A stretch of DNA of 64,000 nucleotides from Bostrychus sinensis (lineage: Eukaryota > Chordata > Actinopteri > Gobiiformes > Eleotridae): assembly GCA_020698575.1 (NCBI GenBank), contig CM036256.1, positions 13,283,908 through 13,347,907 of the forward strand, read 5' to 3'. How positions within the stretch are numbered: position 1 is the stretch's first letter; every line of letters begins with the position of its first letter. Shown in pieces: positions 11,422-20,800 of this stretch. The translations under genes and the position numbers were made by a program. The notes beneath the pieces were generated by a model. It was not told the DNA's origin, made no database searches, and saw only the letters and a list, made by a program, of their open reading frames with translations.

Positions 11422-11640
11422 ATAGTAGTAGTAGTAGTAGTAGTAGGCAGTGATAGTAGTACAGATTTAGTAATTACAGGTTACAGTACAGGTTTAGTAA
11501 TTTGTACTGTAGTAAACTTCACACTCAATAGTTGAAATTATTATTTTACTTAATATTATATTATTATTATAGTAATATTATTTTGAAGTAACAGTACTTT
11601 TTACTTGAGTACAGACAGGAGTACTTTTCCCACCACTGAT
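10931..11640. repeat. TAG-expanded hAT-type MITE remnant
   Basis: The right end, GAGTACTTTTCCCACCACTG at 11620-11639, is the reverse complement of the CAGTGGTGGGAAAAGTACTC terminal inverted repeat of a hAT-type MITE. Inside are several TAG/GTA trinucleotide arrays (11011-11070, 11206-11260), the longest a nearly pure one at 11373-11450. The left terminus is not clearly preserved. Same family as 35984-36701 and probably 6640-6745. Confidence 0.55.
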
Positions 11641-12417
11641 CATCCATTTTGATCAAATTCAACGCAGATGCACCTGTTTGTGTTTATAAACAAACTACAC
11701 AGTGGACTTAATCCCTTTTTTAGAAACATTTGATTCCCATGACAAACATGATTAGGATTAGGTTCTGTAGTATAATGTCACACATGCCAGCGTGTGTCAG
11801 AGAGGGATTAACTCATCTATATTTGCTCATGAAAACAGTTGTTTGTAATGATAAGGCTGACACACTTAATCGATTTGCATGCGCCTTCTCTGACAGTACA
11901 GATTAACTAGCAATAAGCCTTTATTAGCAGTCAAATACACACATTTACACATTTGCAAGCTATCAATTAATTTCACATATGGTTGCAGTAATTATGGTTA
12001 TAGATAAGGGGGATTAAGAGGAGGAATGCATGTAGAAAAGACGGGATAGCGAGTTGCCCTGGAGAGAGGAGGAGCAGGGAGAGGAGGCTGCACGGGCCAG
12101 GGAGGGCCACTAGCGCACGCTGCATAAGAAAACAACAACAGCTGTGTAGCTCGTGGCTAAAAACAGGATCGAACAACAACATCATTTGCTAAGAAAATGA
12201 TCCGGGGAAGAGATTGACTTGAAGATAAGGAATGGGAGGCTTTAAATTATCTTCTGTGGGCTCCATGTTTTATTTCTTCTTTTATTTATTTGGCAGCATT
12301 ATTTATTCTTAATGTACTTTTAATGCAAAGCTATGTTTACCAATATTCACACAACAGGACATAATTTTTGTAGATGTTATTTGGTCGTCTGAGGTTATTT
12401 ATTAAGTTATTGTCTCA
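11641..12417. promoter_or_regulatory. Unique block, possible noncoding regulatory element
   Basis: 11755-11930 is non-repetitive and contains clustered sites such as GGGATTAACTC, TGATAAGGCTG (GATA-like), ATCGATTTGCATGC and GATTAACTAGC. No terminal repeats, no coding frame. It may be a conserved noncoding element; this is inferred from texture only. 11960-12400 shows nothing else identifiable. Confidence 0.22.
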
Positions 12418-12656
12418 TGCATGTTCTGCTGTGGCTGAGCCTATCCCAGCTACTTTGGGCATGAAGCAGGGTACACCAGGGACATCTGCCAGTGACAGAC
12501 AACCATTTTTTTTTTTACATACATTCACTAATAGACAATTTAGTTTCCCCAATTTACTGCACCTACACACAGTTTGCACTTCTTTGAATTGTGGGACATG
12601 CAAACTATGCCAACCAGGGGATTGAACCCACAACCTTCTTGCTGTGAAGCAGGAGT
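12418..12656 (+). repeat. Dispersed teleost repeat, family 'TACCGC', copy 1
   Basis: Contains GAGCCTATCCCAGCTACTTT, then GCAGGGTACACCAGGGACAT, then ACATGCAAACTATGCCAACC and GGGATTGAACCCA. This ordered series is the signature of a very widespread fish repeat that begins with CATTTTCTACCGCTTATTCC and ends with a tRNA-like GGGATTGAACCC. Other copies here: 18837-18960 (+), 20380-20565 (-), 34624-34790 (+), 42905-43025 (+), 44738-44840 (-), 57030-57245 (-). Confidence 0.75.
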
Positions 12657-13730
12657 GATACTCATAAAATGGGATAAAAGATGGTTACTTCTGAGTTACC
12701 TTCAACTTCACACCCACAATAAAAAAATAAAAAATAAAATCTGGTTTGGGCACTATTAAAAAAAGTTAGTAATGACCATTTCTAGTGCTGTGGCCATCAT
12801 TGCATCGTTTTAGCCATAATTTTACTCTGCTATCCTACAGATTTTTTGATGTGGAAATGTGTTTGTGTGTGCACCATCGAGGGGCTGTGTGAGCACGCCT
12901 GTGACTGCTCTGCCCTTGACTTGTATCCATTCATCGGAGCGTGCTGGATGGTTTAGTTAATTAAGCTTAATCTACCCCCAGAGACAGATCTGAGTGGCTG
13001 TTACAGTGAGCTGTCCCCACCCGCTCCTCTGCAGACCCCCCATAGAGGCCCCATAGACCCCACCGGCCCGTACACTCCAATGGGACACTTTATGCATGTT
13101 TAAAGATTTACAGCACAGCGTACACATGATAGTTCAGTCATAAATCTGCATGCCGCTGTCCTGTCTATGGGCTTTACTGGTAAATTATGTTTGTGTCTTT
13201 TCTGACAATGACAAAAACACTCACAACATTAATGTGCTTCCATTTCAGCAGTGCTCAGTTTGCCAACTCTGTGCAGCTATAAATGTACAACTTCTGGATG
13301 TATAATTGACCATAAAAACCCATTTTTCTTCACTTTATTCATATGATTACCTTGAGCTGCAACAAAGCACAATATGACCTCCACAGTTCTGTACTACTTC
13401 CTCTTTAAGCCTAAACTCCTGAGAATGGGCAGCCTATTTGTTTTTCATTAGAGTCCAAGGACACATTAAGGTAACACAGAGCACTTTTCAGAAGTCTTTA
13501 ATTTTGTCAGCTTACACACATAAAACAAACTGCAATCTAAAAAATATTTCAAAAAATGTTACATTGCATTATGTTTGTGGTTGTTTTACAAAAAAAAAAA
13601 AAGACCAGCATCAGATATTAATAAAAAAGATAATTACAGGTGATTTCTCAGTTAGAATATAACTTTGTTCTGTACATTGTGTCCAAAAGGTAATCCAAAA
13701 AGGATCATTTGGTTCGTCCAGGTTTATTTT
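12657..13730. other. Intergenic; no gene
   Basis: 12935-13080 is GC-richer and unique, with TTAGTTAATTAAGCTTAATC followed by CCCCCAGAGACAGATCTGAG; it could be regulatory. The remainder is AT-rich with an A-run at 13592-13602. I see no coding frame of quality and no complete mobile element. Confidence 0.4.
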
Positions 13731-13736
13731 TTATCA

Positions 13737-13960
13737 CGTTTCTTGACCAGAGCTGTGTTTTTGTACCTTGACATGTTTTGACCACTGTGCTGCAGTCTTC
13801 CTCAGAAGAGTCATGTGATGTTGCTGTGAAGTGTCTTGTCAGCTGATTTAGGCGCTGTGGTCCCAGCTGGAGCAGCAGGACTCTTCTGAGGAAGACTGCA
13901 GGACAGTGATCAAAACACGACAAGGTACAAAAACACAACTCAGGTCTGGTAAAAGAAACT
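13737..13960. repeat. Large inverted repeat (fold-back) with about 76-82 bp arms
   Basis: Left arm 13737-13812 and right arm 13879-13960 are imperfect reverse complements. The inner parts pair best: CTGCAGTCTTCCTCAGAAGA at 13791-13810 with its complement at 13880-13899, and GTGTTTTTGTACCTTG with CAAGGTACAAAAACAC. The loop is about 66 bases. A transcript of either strand would fold into a long hairpin. It lies about 100-330 bases beyond the probable poly(A) site of the receptor gene. No known family recognised. Confidence 0.8.
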
Positions 13961-14057
13961 TTGAGTGTCCAAAAGGTGTTTAAAAGCAACTCTTAACATT
14001 TCTAACAATCTGTAGTAAAGGAGAAACTAAAAAATGTATATTTAAGTTAAGACAACA
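13961..14057. other. Short spacer past the receptor 3' end
   Basis: AT-rich spacer between the inverted repeat and the putative poly(A) signals of the minus-strand receptor gene. Nothing identifiable. Confidence 0.4.
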
Positions 14058-14076
14058 TTTATTTTGCCTTTTTATT
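14058..14076 (-). terminator. Two candidate poly(A) signals of the XCR1-like gene
   Basis: TTTATT on the plus strand at 14058-14063 and 14071-14076 reads AATAAA on the gene's strand, about 345 bases past the stop codon. No transcript data, so use is inferred from position. Confidence 0.4.
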
Positions 14077-14207
14077 CTGAATGGTAAATGAAATAGAGTG
14101 ACCAACAAATCATGCCCTTCAATTATTCTGAAATTAAATTTTACAATAAAAGCCACCATCTAAAACAAAACCTAATCCAGCCATAAGAGTAAACCAGTTT
14201 ACTCTTT

Positions 14208-14285
14208 GTGCCAGTCCCAAGCTCAGATAAATGGAGAGGGCTGGGTCAGAAAGGGAATCTAGTGACCCCAGACAGATAAGCTGCA
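14208..14285 (-). repeat. Dispersed teleost repeat, family 'GGGGTCGCCACAG', truncated copy 3
   Basis: GTGCCAGTCCCAAGCTCAGA then ATGGAGAGGGCTGGGTCAG is the reverse complement of the family 3' half. It falls inside the inferred 3' UTR of the receptor gene. Confidence 0.65.
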
Positions 14286-14418
14286 AGGAAAGAAGACAAC
14301 TATCTAAAACTTAGCCTGGTGCCCTGATTTGCTATATATATATATATAAGTTTTAATGCTATCCCGTTTTTAATGCTATATGTACAAAAAGCTTTTTTTT
14401 TTTTTTTTGGGAGTGAAG

Positions 14419-15477
14419 TTACAGTGACATCTCTTCACCACTCGTGATTGAAGTGATCGTCATCCTGCTCTGTCTACTGCGGACACTGCTGCTGTTTTGC
14501 TTTGAGCTGTTGTGTCCAAAATCTTTCAGAAACCTCATCAGATGGTTTTTGAACTTCACTCCCACAAACACATAAAACACCGGGTTGAGGCAGCAGTGGG
14601 AGAAGGCGCCCAGTCTGCAAATATTCAAAGCGTATTCAAGCATATTGAACCTTTTACAGATATCGTCATTGGACTGTTCTTCGTATTTATCTGTTTTGTT
14701 CTGTAGGAAGATGACCACATTGTACGGTGTCCAGCCTAGAAAGAACACAATCATTAGAGTAAAAATGACTTTCATGGTCTTGCTTTTTCGTCGTTGGCCA
14801 GTGGGACGCAACAGTTTCCAAATAATCTGAGAATAGCAGAAAATGAAGACCAATGAAGTTAATATGAAGAGAGCATTTTGTTGGTAGATTCCCCAAAAGC
14901 TCAAGGTGGAATTTACAATGTATCCACAAAAACCGTCTGGATTTACCCGTGTAAAGATGATATATGGGACAGCCAACCCAGTACTCACCAACCAAACAAC
15001 TAAAGGTGCTAAAACACAATATAAACCTTTAGTGGATACAAAGTCAGAGAGAGGGTTGACCACAGCTATGTATCGATGAATGGTCATGAGGATGAGGAGG
15101 ATACCGCTGCTGTAGAAGCCAATGTAGAAGACAAAGTTGACCATTTTGCAGGAGACTTCCCCAAGAGTCCAGCTCCCGTTCATGTGGTAGTAAACCCAGA
15201 AAGGCAGACCGGTGGTGAAAAGGAGATCAGAGACAGCCAGGTTGAATATGAAGGCGTTGGTGATGGATTTGAGGTTTTCATATTTGATCAGGATCGCGAT
15301 GACCAGGCTGTTGCCGAACACGCTGAGGATGACCACAATGGAGAAGAACACAGGGTTGAAGATTTTCCCGAACTTGGCAGCATTAGATATGTCACAGTCT
15401 TCGCTTTCATAGGAGCCGGTTACATAGTCAGAGTAGTCCTCATAATCCATGTTTGTAACTGGTTGAATTGTAGCCAT
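14419..15477 (-). CDS. xcr1: XCR1-like chemokine receptor (class A GPCR)
   Basis: A complete 352-residue seven-transmembrane receptor in one exon, the usual size for chemokine receptors. The N-terminus is acidic and tyrosine-rich (Tyr12, 15, 18, 23 among Asp/Glu), suited to sulfation. Cys28 and Cys274 would bridge the N-terminus to loop 3, and Cys110-Cys184 would make the standard TM3-loop 2 bridge. TM1 spans about 43-64. TM3 ends HRYIAVV (134-140) instead of the commoner DRYLAIV, a trait shared with XCR1. TM6 has FFLGWTPYN (245-253) and TM7 AFSHCCLNPVFYVFVGVKF (291-309), closest to mammalian XCR1. Candidate N-glycosylation sites are Asn100 and Asn189. The Ser/Thr-rich tail fits GRK/arrestin control. 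An acceptor (TTTGATTGTAG on its own strand) sits three bases before the ATG, so a 5' noncoding exon is expected. Position beside FYCO1 supports XCR1 over CCR or CXCR paralogs. The ligand is inferred, not visible. Confidence 0.92.
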   Translation of the reverse strand: MATIQPVTNMDYEDYSDYVTGSYESEDCDISNAAKFGKIFNPVFFSIVVILSVFGNSLVIAILIKYENLKSITNAFIFNLAVSDLLFTTGLPFWVYYHMNGSWTLGEVSCKMVNFVFYIGFYSSGILLILMTIHRYIAVVNPLSDFVSTKGLYCVLAPLVVWLVSTGLAVPYIIFTRVNPDGFCGYIVNSTLSFWGIYQQNALFILTSLVFIFCYSQIIWKLLRPTGQRRKSKTMKVIFTLMIVFFLGWTPYNVVIFLQNKTDKYEEQSNDDICKRFNMLEYALNICRLGAFSHCCLNPVFYVFVGVKFKNHLMRFLKDFGHNSSKQNSSSVRSRQSRMTITSITSGEEMSL

Positions 15478-15809
15478 TTCCTACAATCAAATAAAAGAAA
15501 AAGACATATTGTGATAGAGCTTAATTTTGTATATATATATATTTTATCAATAAATGTAATTGTTTGCATCCATTTGTTGTATGTGTTGTTTGCAAAAGAG
15601 AAACAATAAATCTTACATCTCTATCTCTAAAAGAACCGTCAAACAGTATAAACAGTTTTAGTAGACAAGAGTATTTCATGAAATAAAGCAACGTATATAT
15701 TTAAAATACTGTTAAAAAGATTGAACATTTTTCCATTTTGCCTTTACAACATTATTACTTTTACGTCTAATATATATTTAATTATGAAATATGAGGATTG
15801 TGCACTTAC

Positions 15810-15890
15810 TTATGTAGCAAGACAAATTCACGCTCAAGACCCTCGCTGCTGTAACTTAAGTCCACCAATGGTTCTGCTTCCTATGTACTA
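15810..15890 (-). other. xcr1: Inferred 5' noncoding exon of the XCR1-like gene
   Basis: On the minus strand a strong donor (CATAA|GTAAGT) lies with the exon ending at 15810, which pairs with the acceptor at 15482-15481 to give a 328-base intron. The exon start near 15890 is a guess. Many chemokine receptor genes have exactly this layout: a short noncoding exon, then one coding exon. Confidence 0.5.
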
Positions 15891-15960
15891 ACCAGAAAAG
15901 GTGAACAGAAAACAGGTTTTAGTTTCAGATCATCTTTCCAGCTTTCAGCCCCCAACAAGG
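15860..15960 (-). promoter_or_regulatory. xcr1: Putative promoter of the XCR1-like gene
   Basis: Upstream of the inferred first exon, the gene strand carries CTGAAACTAAAACC (interferon-response-like half site) at about 15916-15929 and CATAGGAAGCAG (ETS/PU.1-like) near 15877-15888, with ACCATTGG nearby at 15867-15874. Such sites suit expression in myeloid or dendritic-like cells, but these are short matches and the role is inferred. Confidence 0.25.
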
Positions 15961-16337
15961 CATTCTAGTACACTATAGTTAATAGGAATTTGCTTTGTAG
16001 CTTACTCTAACTACTATTTATGTGGACCCTATTCCCATATTTGTATTTTTAAACAATTTAATAAGGCCTTTTAGCTGTTTTTATGGCATGTGTCTAGGCT
16101 CTAGATGCAAGCTTTACACTGATACAATGACAGTCACACCTGTATTAATTTTCAATGGGAAATTCACTTGAAGAATTATGAAGTCTAAAGTGACAAAGAC
16201 AACAAAAGTACCATTGAGAGAAGATACAGACTCAGTCATTTCTCAATTTCCTAAACATTTTATGACAGACCAGATAATTACGTTGCCTATCTATCTTTAC
16301 ATTTAGTGAATGATTGACACTTTATTAATTTTACAGT
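15961..16337. other. Intergenic spacer between the divergent genes
   Basis: AT-rich, unique, no recognisable repeat or gene. Part of the roughly 1.1 kb gap between the receptor promoter and the FYCO1 promoter. Confidence 0.45.
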
Positions 16338-16339
16338 TA

Positions 16340-16823
16340 GGGGGTAACCACCTGTCCCACTTTTGGTTGTACTGCACAGCCATTTAGGCATCTGTCCCCC
16401 CACCCCACAAGATAATGTCCCTCTTTTTCATTGTTGCTCAGTGGATCTTATAGTGTGATGAATACAACAACAACAAGGCAATATAATTGTTCCTTGCAAA
16501 ATGTAGAATAAATATTTGTGGGCGTCCAACTTTGAGGAAAGGCCTCTCCATGGTGTCCTGCTGTGGGACAGTGTTGAGAAAATGACACTGGGGGATTTAA
16601 TTTTAGATTTTAGATGAGCTCAGTTCCATTTTTTTTATTCCATGGATGAAAACAGCACATTAAATGTATAAAGAGTAGCAAGTATCTTTATCTTAATGAG
16701 GTTTAGACTTAGTAATATAGATGTGGATATTATCAAAGCTTTTATTTCTCGTGTATGTCCCTCCTTGTCCCACCAACTCACACAAACTTGTCCCACTTTT
16801 TGCTCTTTTTGAGGCGGTCACCC
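16340..16823 (+). mobile_element. TA-flanked MITE with GGTGACCACCTGTCCCAC-type ends, copy A
   Basis: 484-bp element flanked by TA at 16338-16339 and 16824-16825. Left end GGGGGTAACCACCTGTCCCA; right end, reverse complement, GGGTGACCGCCTCAAAAAG. A second copy in inverse orientation is at 41462-42006 and shares inner words such as AGAATAAATATTTGTGGGCG, GAGAAAATGAC and TTTATCTTAATGAGGTTTAG. No transposase. It sits between the two divergent promoters. Confidence 0.82.
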
Positions 16824-16959
16824 TATTTACAATTAAAAATACAACGTCGAGAAAAAACAATCTCAACAAGAAATAGATAACTTGAACAATTTACATTTAG
16901 TTTTTAACAAGTTTAACATTGTCGACATTGTTTTTAGTTTACACAGAACACGTTTCAGC

Positions 16960-17113
16960 GTTTGTTTATTTACCGTTTGTCGCTCAACCAAACCTGGCTG
17001 GCGATTGGCTGCCACAGCTGTCAATCATCCCGCGGCCCCGCCCCCCGCAGACAGCATGCTCCTGCTGTATCACCGTCAAGCTTTACTATACTCCGGACTA
17101 TTTTGCATATCAA
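16960..17113 (+). promoter_or_regulatory. fyco1: FYCO1 promoter and noncoding first exon
   Basis: A GC-rich patch in AT-rich surroundings with an inverted CCAAT box (GATTGG at 17003-17008) and a GC/Sp1-like box (CCCCGCCCCCC at 17036-17046), and no TATA box. The first exon probably starts near 17060 and ends at 17113 with donor CAA|GTACGT. The matching acceptor TTTTTTCTAG at 17734-17743 opens exon 2, which carries 19 noncoding bases before the ATG. Confidence 0.6.
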
Positions 17114-17762
17114 GTACGTGTCTTGTCTAATTATTATTACTTATTAAGAATGGACATGTTTCGCATCGTTTTTTATCCATTTGTAATAATCTTTTGTTCA
17201 AAAAATCAGGAAAAAAATCATTAAATTGACGTTTGAGAACAGGTGCACGTCCTAGCTCCTGTAGGCTGGCTGCTAGGTACAGCGATGTTTATGTCGCTAT
17301 TTGATGGTTTTTAAACGTGTTTTACTGACTTTCAATAAATAGGCTTGGCCTAAAGTGGTAGGAAAGATTGCCCTGCGTATACCTATGTGGATTAGAGGCA
17401 CTGTCACTTATTTTCTTTTTTCTTTTTCCACCAAATATTGATGTTACAGTATAATTTGCTAACTTTACTTAGCTCCTTTGGTCTTGCAGTGCAGTCAGTG
17501 ATTCATATTAAACGGAAACTACCCGGTAATGCTTTAACTAATTAAACATTAATTAAACATTGCACAGACAAAGATGAAAGAGTTCCCATTTTTAAGGAGA
17601 CTATTAAAATGATAAATTAGTCAAGCAAAAAGAGCACATTCAGGGCTGTTTTTATTATAACTTGACAGTGACATTACTTTCGTTTTAGCTGTTAGGCTTG
17701 CTATTGTTTAATGTATAAAATTATAATATGTTATTTTTTCTAGTCCTATTCTTTTATTGAGC

Positions 17763-17820
17763 ATGGCCTCGTCATCTGTTGGAGATAATCAACTGCAGAG
17801 GATAATCAGGGACCTCCAAG
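17763..17820 (+). CDS. fyco1: fyco1 coding exon 1 (start codon)
   Basis: Encodes MASSSVGDNQLQRIIRDLQ plus one base of the next codon; donor CAAG|GTAACC. The N-terminal helix leading into the RUN domain matches vertebrate FYCO1 (LQRIIRDLQD). The exon begins at 17744 after acceptor TTTTTTCTAG, leaving 19 untranslated bases. Confidence 0.93.
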
Positions 17821-20800
17821 GTAACCACTGTCCCACACAAAACACATTCACAGAGCGCCATGTCTGTAGTTTTTTGTCTTTGGTTGAAAATTAAGTACAG
17901 AAAGTCATAATGAAGATGCCTTAGATAAAATATAAACAACAGTACAGACAATCCTTTTATTAAAATGCTTAAGCTCTAACTGAACTGATTAAATACCCTC
18001 TCACACAATTTCTATAACAGGGTAGTCCCGAGGTCTTAAAAGCATTAAAAAGGTATTAAATTTCATGTTGTCAAAATCAAGGCCTTAAAAGTATTAAATT
18101 ATACTGTCAGGTATTAAATTTGTTAATCTGTATCTTAAATTTTCCATCTGTGACATCTAAGTCAAGTCGTTGCAATGTAGGTTATAGATTTGTGACTAAT
18201 TGCTAGCAAAACATTTTTGTGTGAAATGAGTTATACAAATCTTTGTGTTAATGCTATTGTTACATGTATACAAGTGTCATTAGAAGTAACACCCATGTTC
18301 CGCCCCAACTAGAAGCATGTACTTGTCTACAAATACAGTAAATTTTGGAGTAATACTATAATTTACAATAAAAAATTATGCCTTTTTTGCAAGTTGTATG
18401 TGAATTTAGCAATAAATACTCTCATTATTGCATTTAAAATGTCCCAAAAGAAGAACTATACTTTATCACTGAAGTTTATAATTTTTTTTTTTCTACAATG
18501 CAGCACTGGAGTCATGTCATCTATATTATGCTTTCAAAATAAAACCTTTTTATTAGTGTAATATGTAAATCATTAAATTTGACTTTAAGTGGCATTAAAA
18601 AGGCCTTAAATTTCACAAGACAAAACCTGGAGCTACCCTGTATAATAATTTGCAAAACCAACAATGCTTGATATCCTGAATGTAAAAGCAATGTAAAGAG
18701 ACTCACTAGAAATAGATCACCAATGTTACTGCCTATTCACTGAGGTATGTATGTGTATGTCCCCTTGATCTCCAACCTTTTTTCTCCTGAGAGATACTTT
18801 TACAAATCGAAAATGGCAGGGAGCTACTCATGCTTCCGACTTACTTACTGGAGCCTATCCCAGTAACTATGGACGAAGGCGAGGTGCATACTGGACAGTG
18901 GCCAGTGTTAACCCAAAGAAAAGAATATTTTGTTTTCCCTTTAGATTTACCTCAACATTTACAAAATGTTGGTGTACACAACTCATGTTTTAAATTAAAC
19001 CAAGAAATTTTTAGTTCACAGTATGTATATTTTCTGCACCTTTAAATTTGATTGAATACATTTACAATTTGGTTTGCCAAGTGATAAATCAAATTTCATC
19101 AAGCCTTTGGGGAGCTACCTGGAAAGTGGCTGAGAGCTACGGGTAGTTCCTGAGCTACAGGTTGGAGATCCCTGGTCTAGATTATTCTGACTATGGAGTG
19201 AATGAAATACCCCTTCCCTTCTGTGTAAAGTGCTCTGGGTGACTTGTGTCATAGATAAAGCACTATATAAATACCATTCCCATTCCCATTCCCATTTCCA
19301 TTATAGTATAGCACTGCCAGCTAATGTTAGAAACTGTAATAACTATCTAACATTCAAGAAAACCCTAAAACATTGGTTAAAAACAAGCCAGTCATGTACT
19401 CATGTATAATCTACACTGTTTTCTGATCACAAGTTGATCTTAATGTGTTTATTGTAACTGGTCTTTGTGGTTCATTGTATGTCTACACTTGATATTATGT
19501 TTGTATCTGTATACTGTGTACTGTTTTATGGAGCCTGCCTTAGGACAGCGGATGAAATTTAGCTATTGTGCTAATTCTGGGGTATTTACATTGATGCTTA
19601 CCTGCTGATATGTTGATTAATATGCATTGTCCTAATTCAATAAATAAAATAATAAAAATAAAAAATATTAACTTTATTAACAGGCACAGTTTCACCGGGA
19701 TACAAAAGGTTTTATTACATCTTCTTTCCCAATTTCTACATCTTCTGTTGAATGATCACAACATTTTAATGACAGTGGTTTAAGGCTAAATTTGGTGTTT
19801 GCAGGTTCATTCATGTTCTTGTGAATGAGCACTATTGTGGTTAATTTTGTGCAGATTTAAACATTCTATAACCTATGTGAAATGCTAGCTTCAAACAGCA
19901 GCAGCAATGTACTTTTCATTCAAATACATTTCCCCACTCTGGGATTAATAAAGAATTTAAGAATTCAATCTTATAATTGGTTGAACTAAAATGTTCTGCT
20001 CTGAATCCAAAAAAAGTCTTAAAATGCAAGCTGATTTAATGTGCTATATAAAAATTGCAAGAAAATGGCTCAAGATCCTTTACAAACAGTTAAACATAAA
20101 CACACAATCAGACATAACACACAATCAAACAGAAACACTACATTAAACGAAACAGGCCCAGGACATCTCATGTCCTTAGACCCTCCCTCTCAGTAGGAAA
20201 AAACTCAGCTGTAGAACAGAAGAAGAAACCTTATGGAGAAGAAAAAGAAGAAACCTTATGGAGACCACATTGAAGAGAGATCCTCTCCCAGGATGGACAG
20301 GCAAATGTGTCTAGAACTGATAAAGTCCATTCCCTCATCTATAGTATCAGGGGAGACACTAAAAATCAGGCATTTCGCCGAGGGGGTCATGGTTTAGTGG
20401 GATGGCACCGTGGAAACCCTGTTGCACTGTCGCGACTCATGTAGCATTTATGCTAAGTTTGCCTTTCTGTGTGGAGTTTGTATGTTCTCCCCATGAACGC
20501 GTAGGTTTCCTCCAGATGCAAGTTTGTTGTACACCTTGTGTGTATAACGACAAATAAAGAAAATCACTTATTTAATTTCCTTTTGCAGATGCAGTGTTGG
20601 AGCTGAGTAAAGAGCACAGAGAGTGTGGTGAACCGATTACTGATGACAGTCCCAATCTACACAAGTTTTTCTATAAATTAGAATATCTGCTGCAGGTACT
20701 GAACACATCTGCTTTTCATTAATAACATATACTTTATGTTCACAACAACCTTGATGACTGTGAATCTGCATGGACATGCAGCATAATGTATTTGTATGTT

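Larger units (their letters stand above)
17821..20588 (+). other. fyco1: fyco1 intron 1 with four repeat insertions
   Basis: 2.77 kb intron. Contains a CAGGGTAG-ended MITE (18018-18640), TACCGC-family copies (18837-18960 plus; 20380-20565 minus), a LINE 3' end (19340-19675) and a repeat of the type AGGAAAAAACTCAGC...GAAGAAACCTTATGGAGA (20040-20340). No additional coding exon seen. Confidence 0.7.

Noticed and set aside
14419..15477. CCR or CXCR identity for the receptor
   Set aside because: HRYxxVV in place of DRYLAIV and the AFSHCCLNPVFYVFVGVKF TM7 region fit XCR1 best, and the gene adjoins FYCO1. A formal tree was not possible.
15076..15609. 177-codon acidic open frame opposite the receptor gene
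   Set aside because: It is the antisense of the receptor coding exon and its 5' flank. Composition follows from the opposite strand; no domain, no promoter.
16882..17224. Overlapping small frames at the FYCO1 promoter
   Set aside because: They overlap the promoter and noncoding exon and are cut by the inferred donor at 17114; no conserved product.
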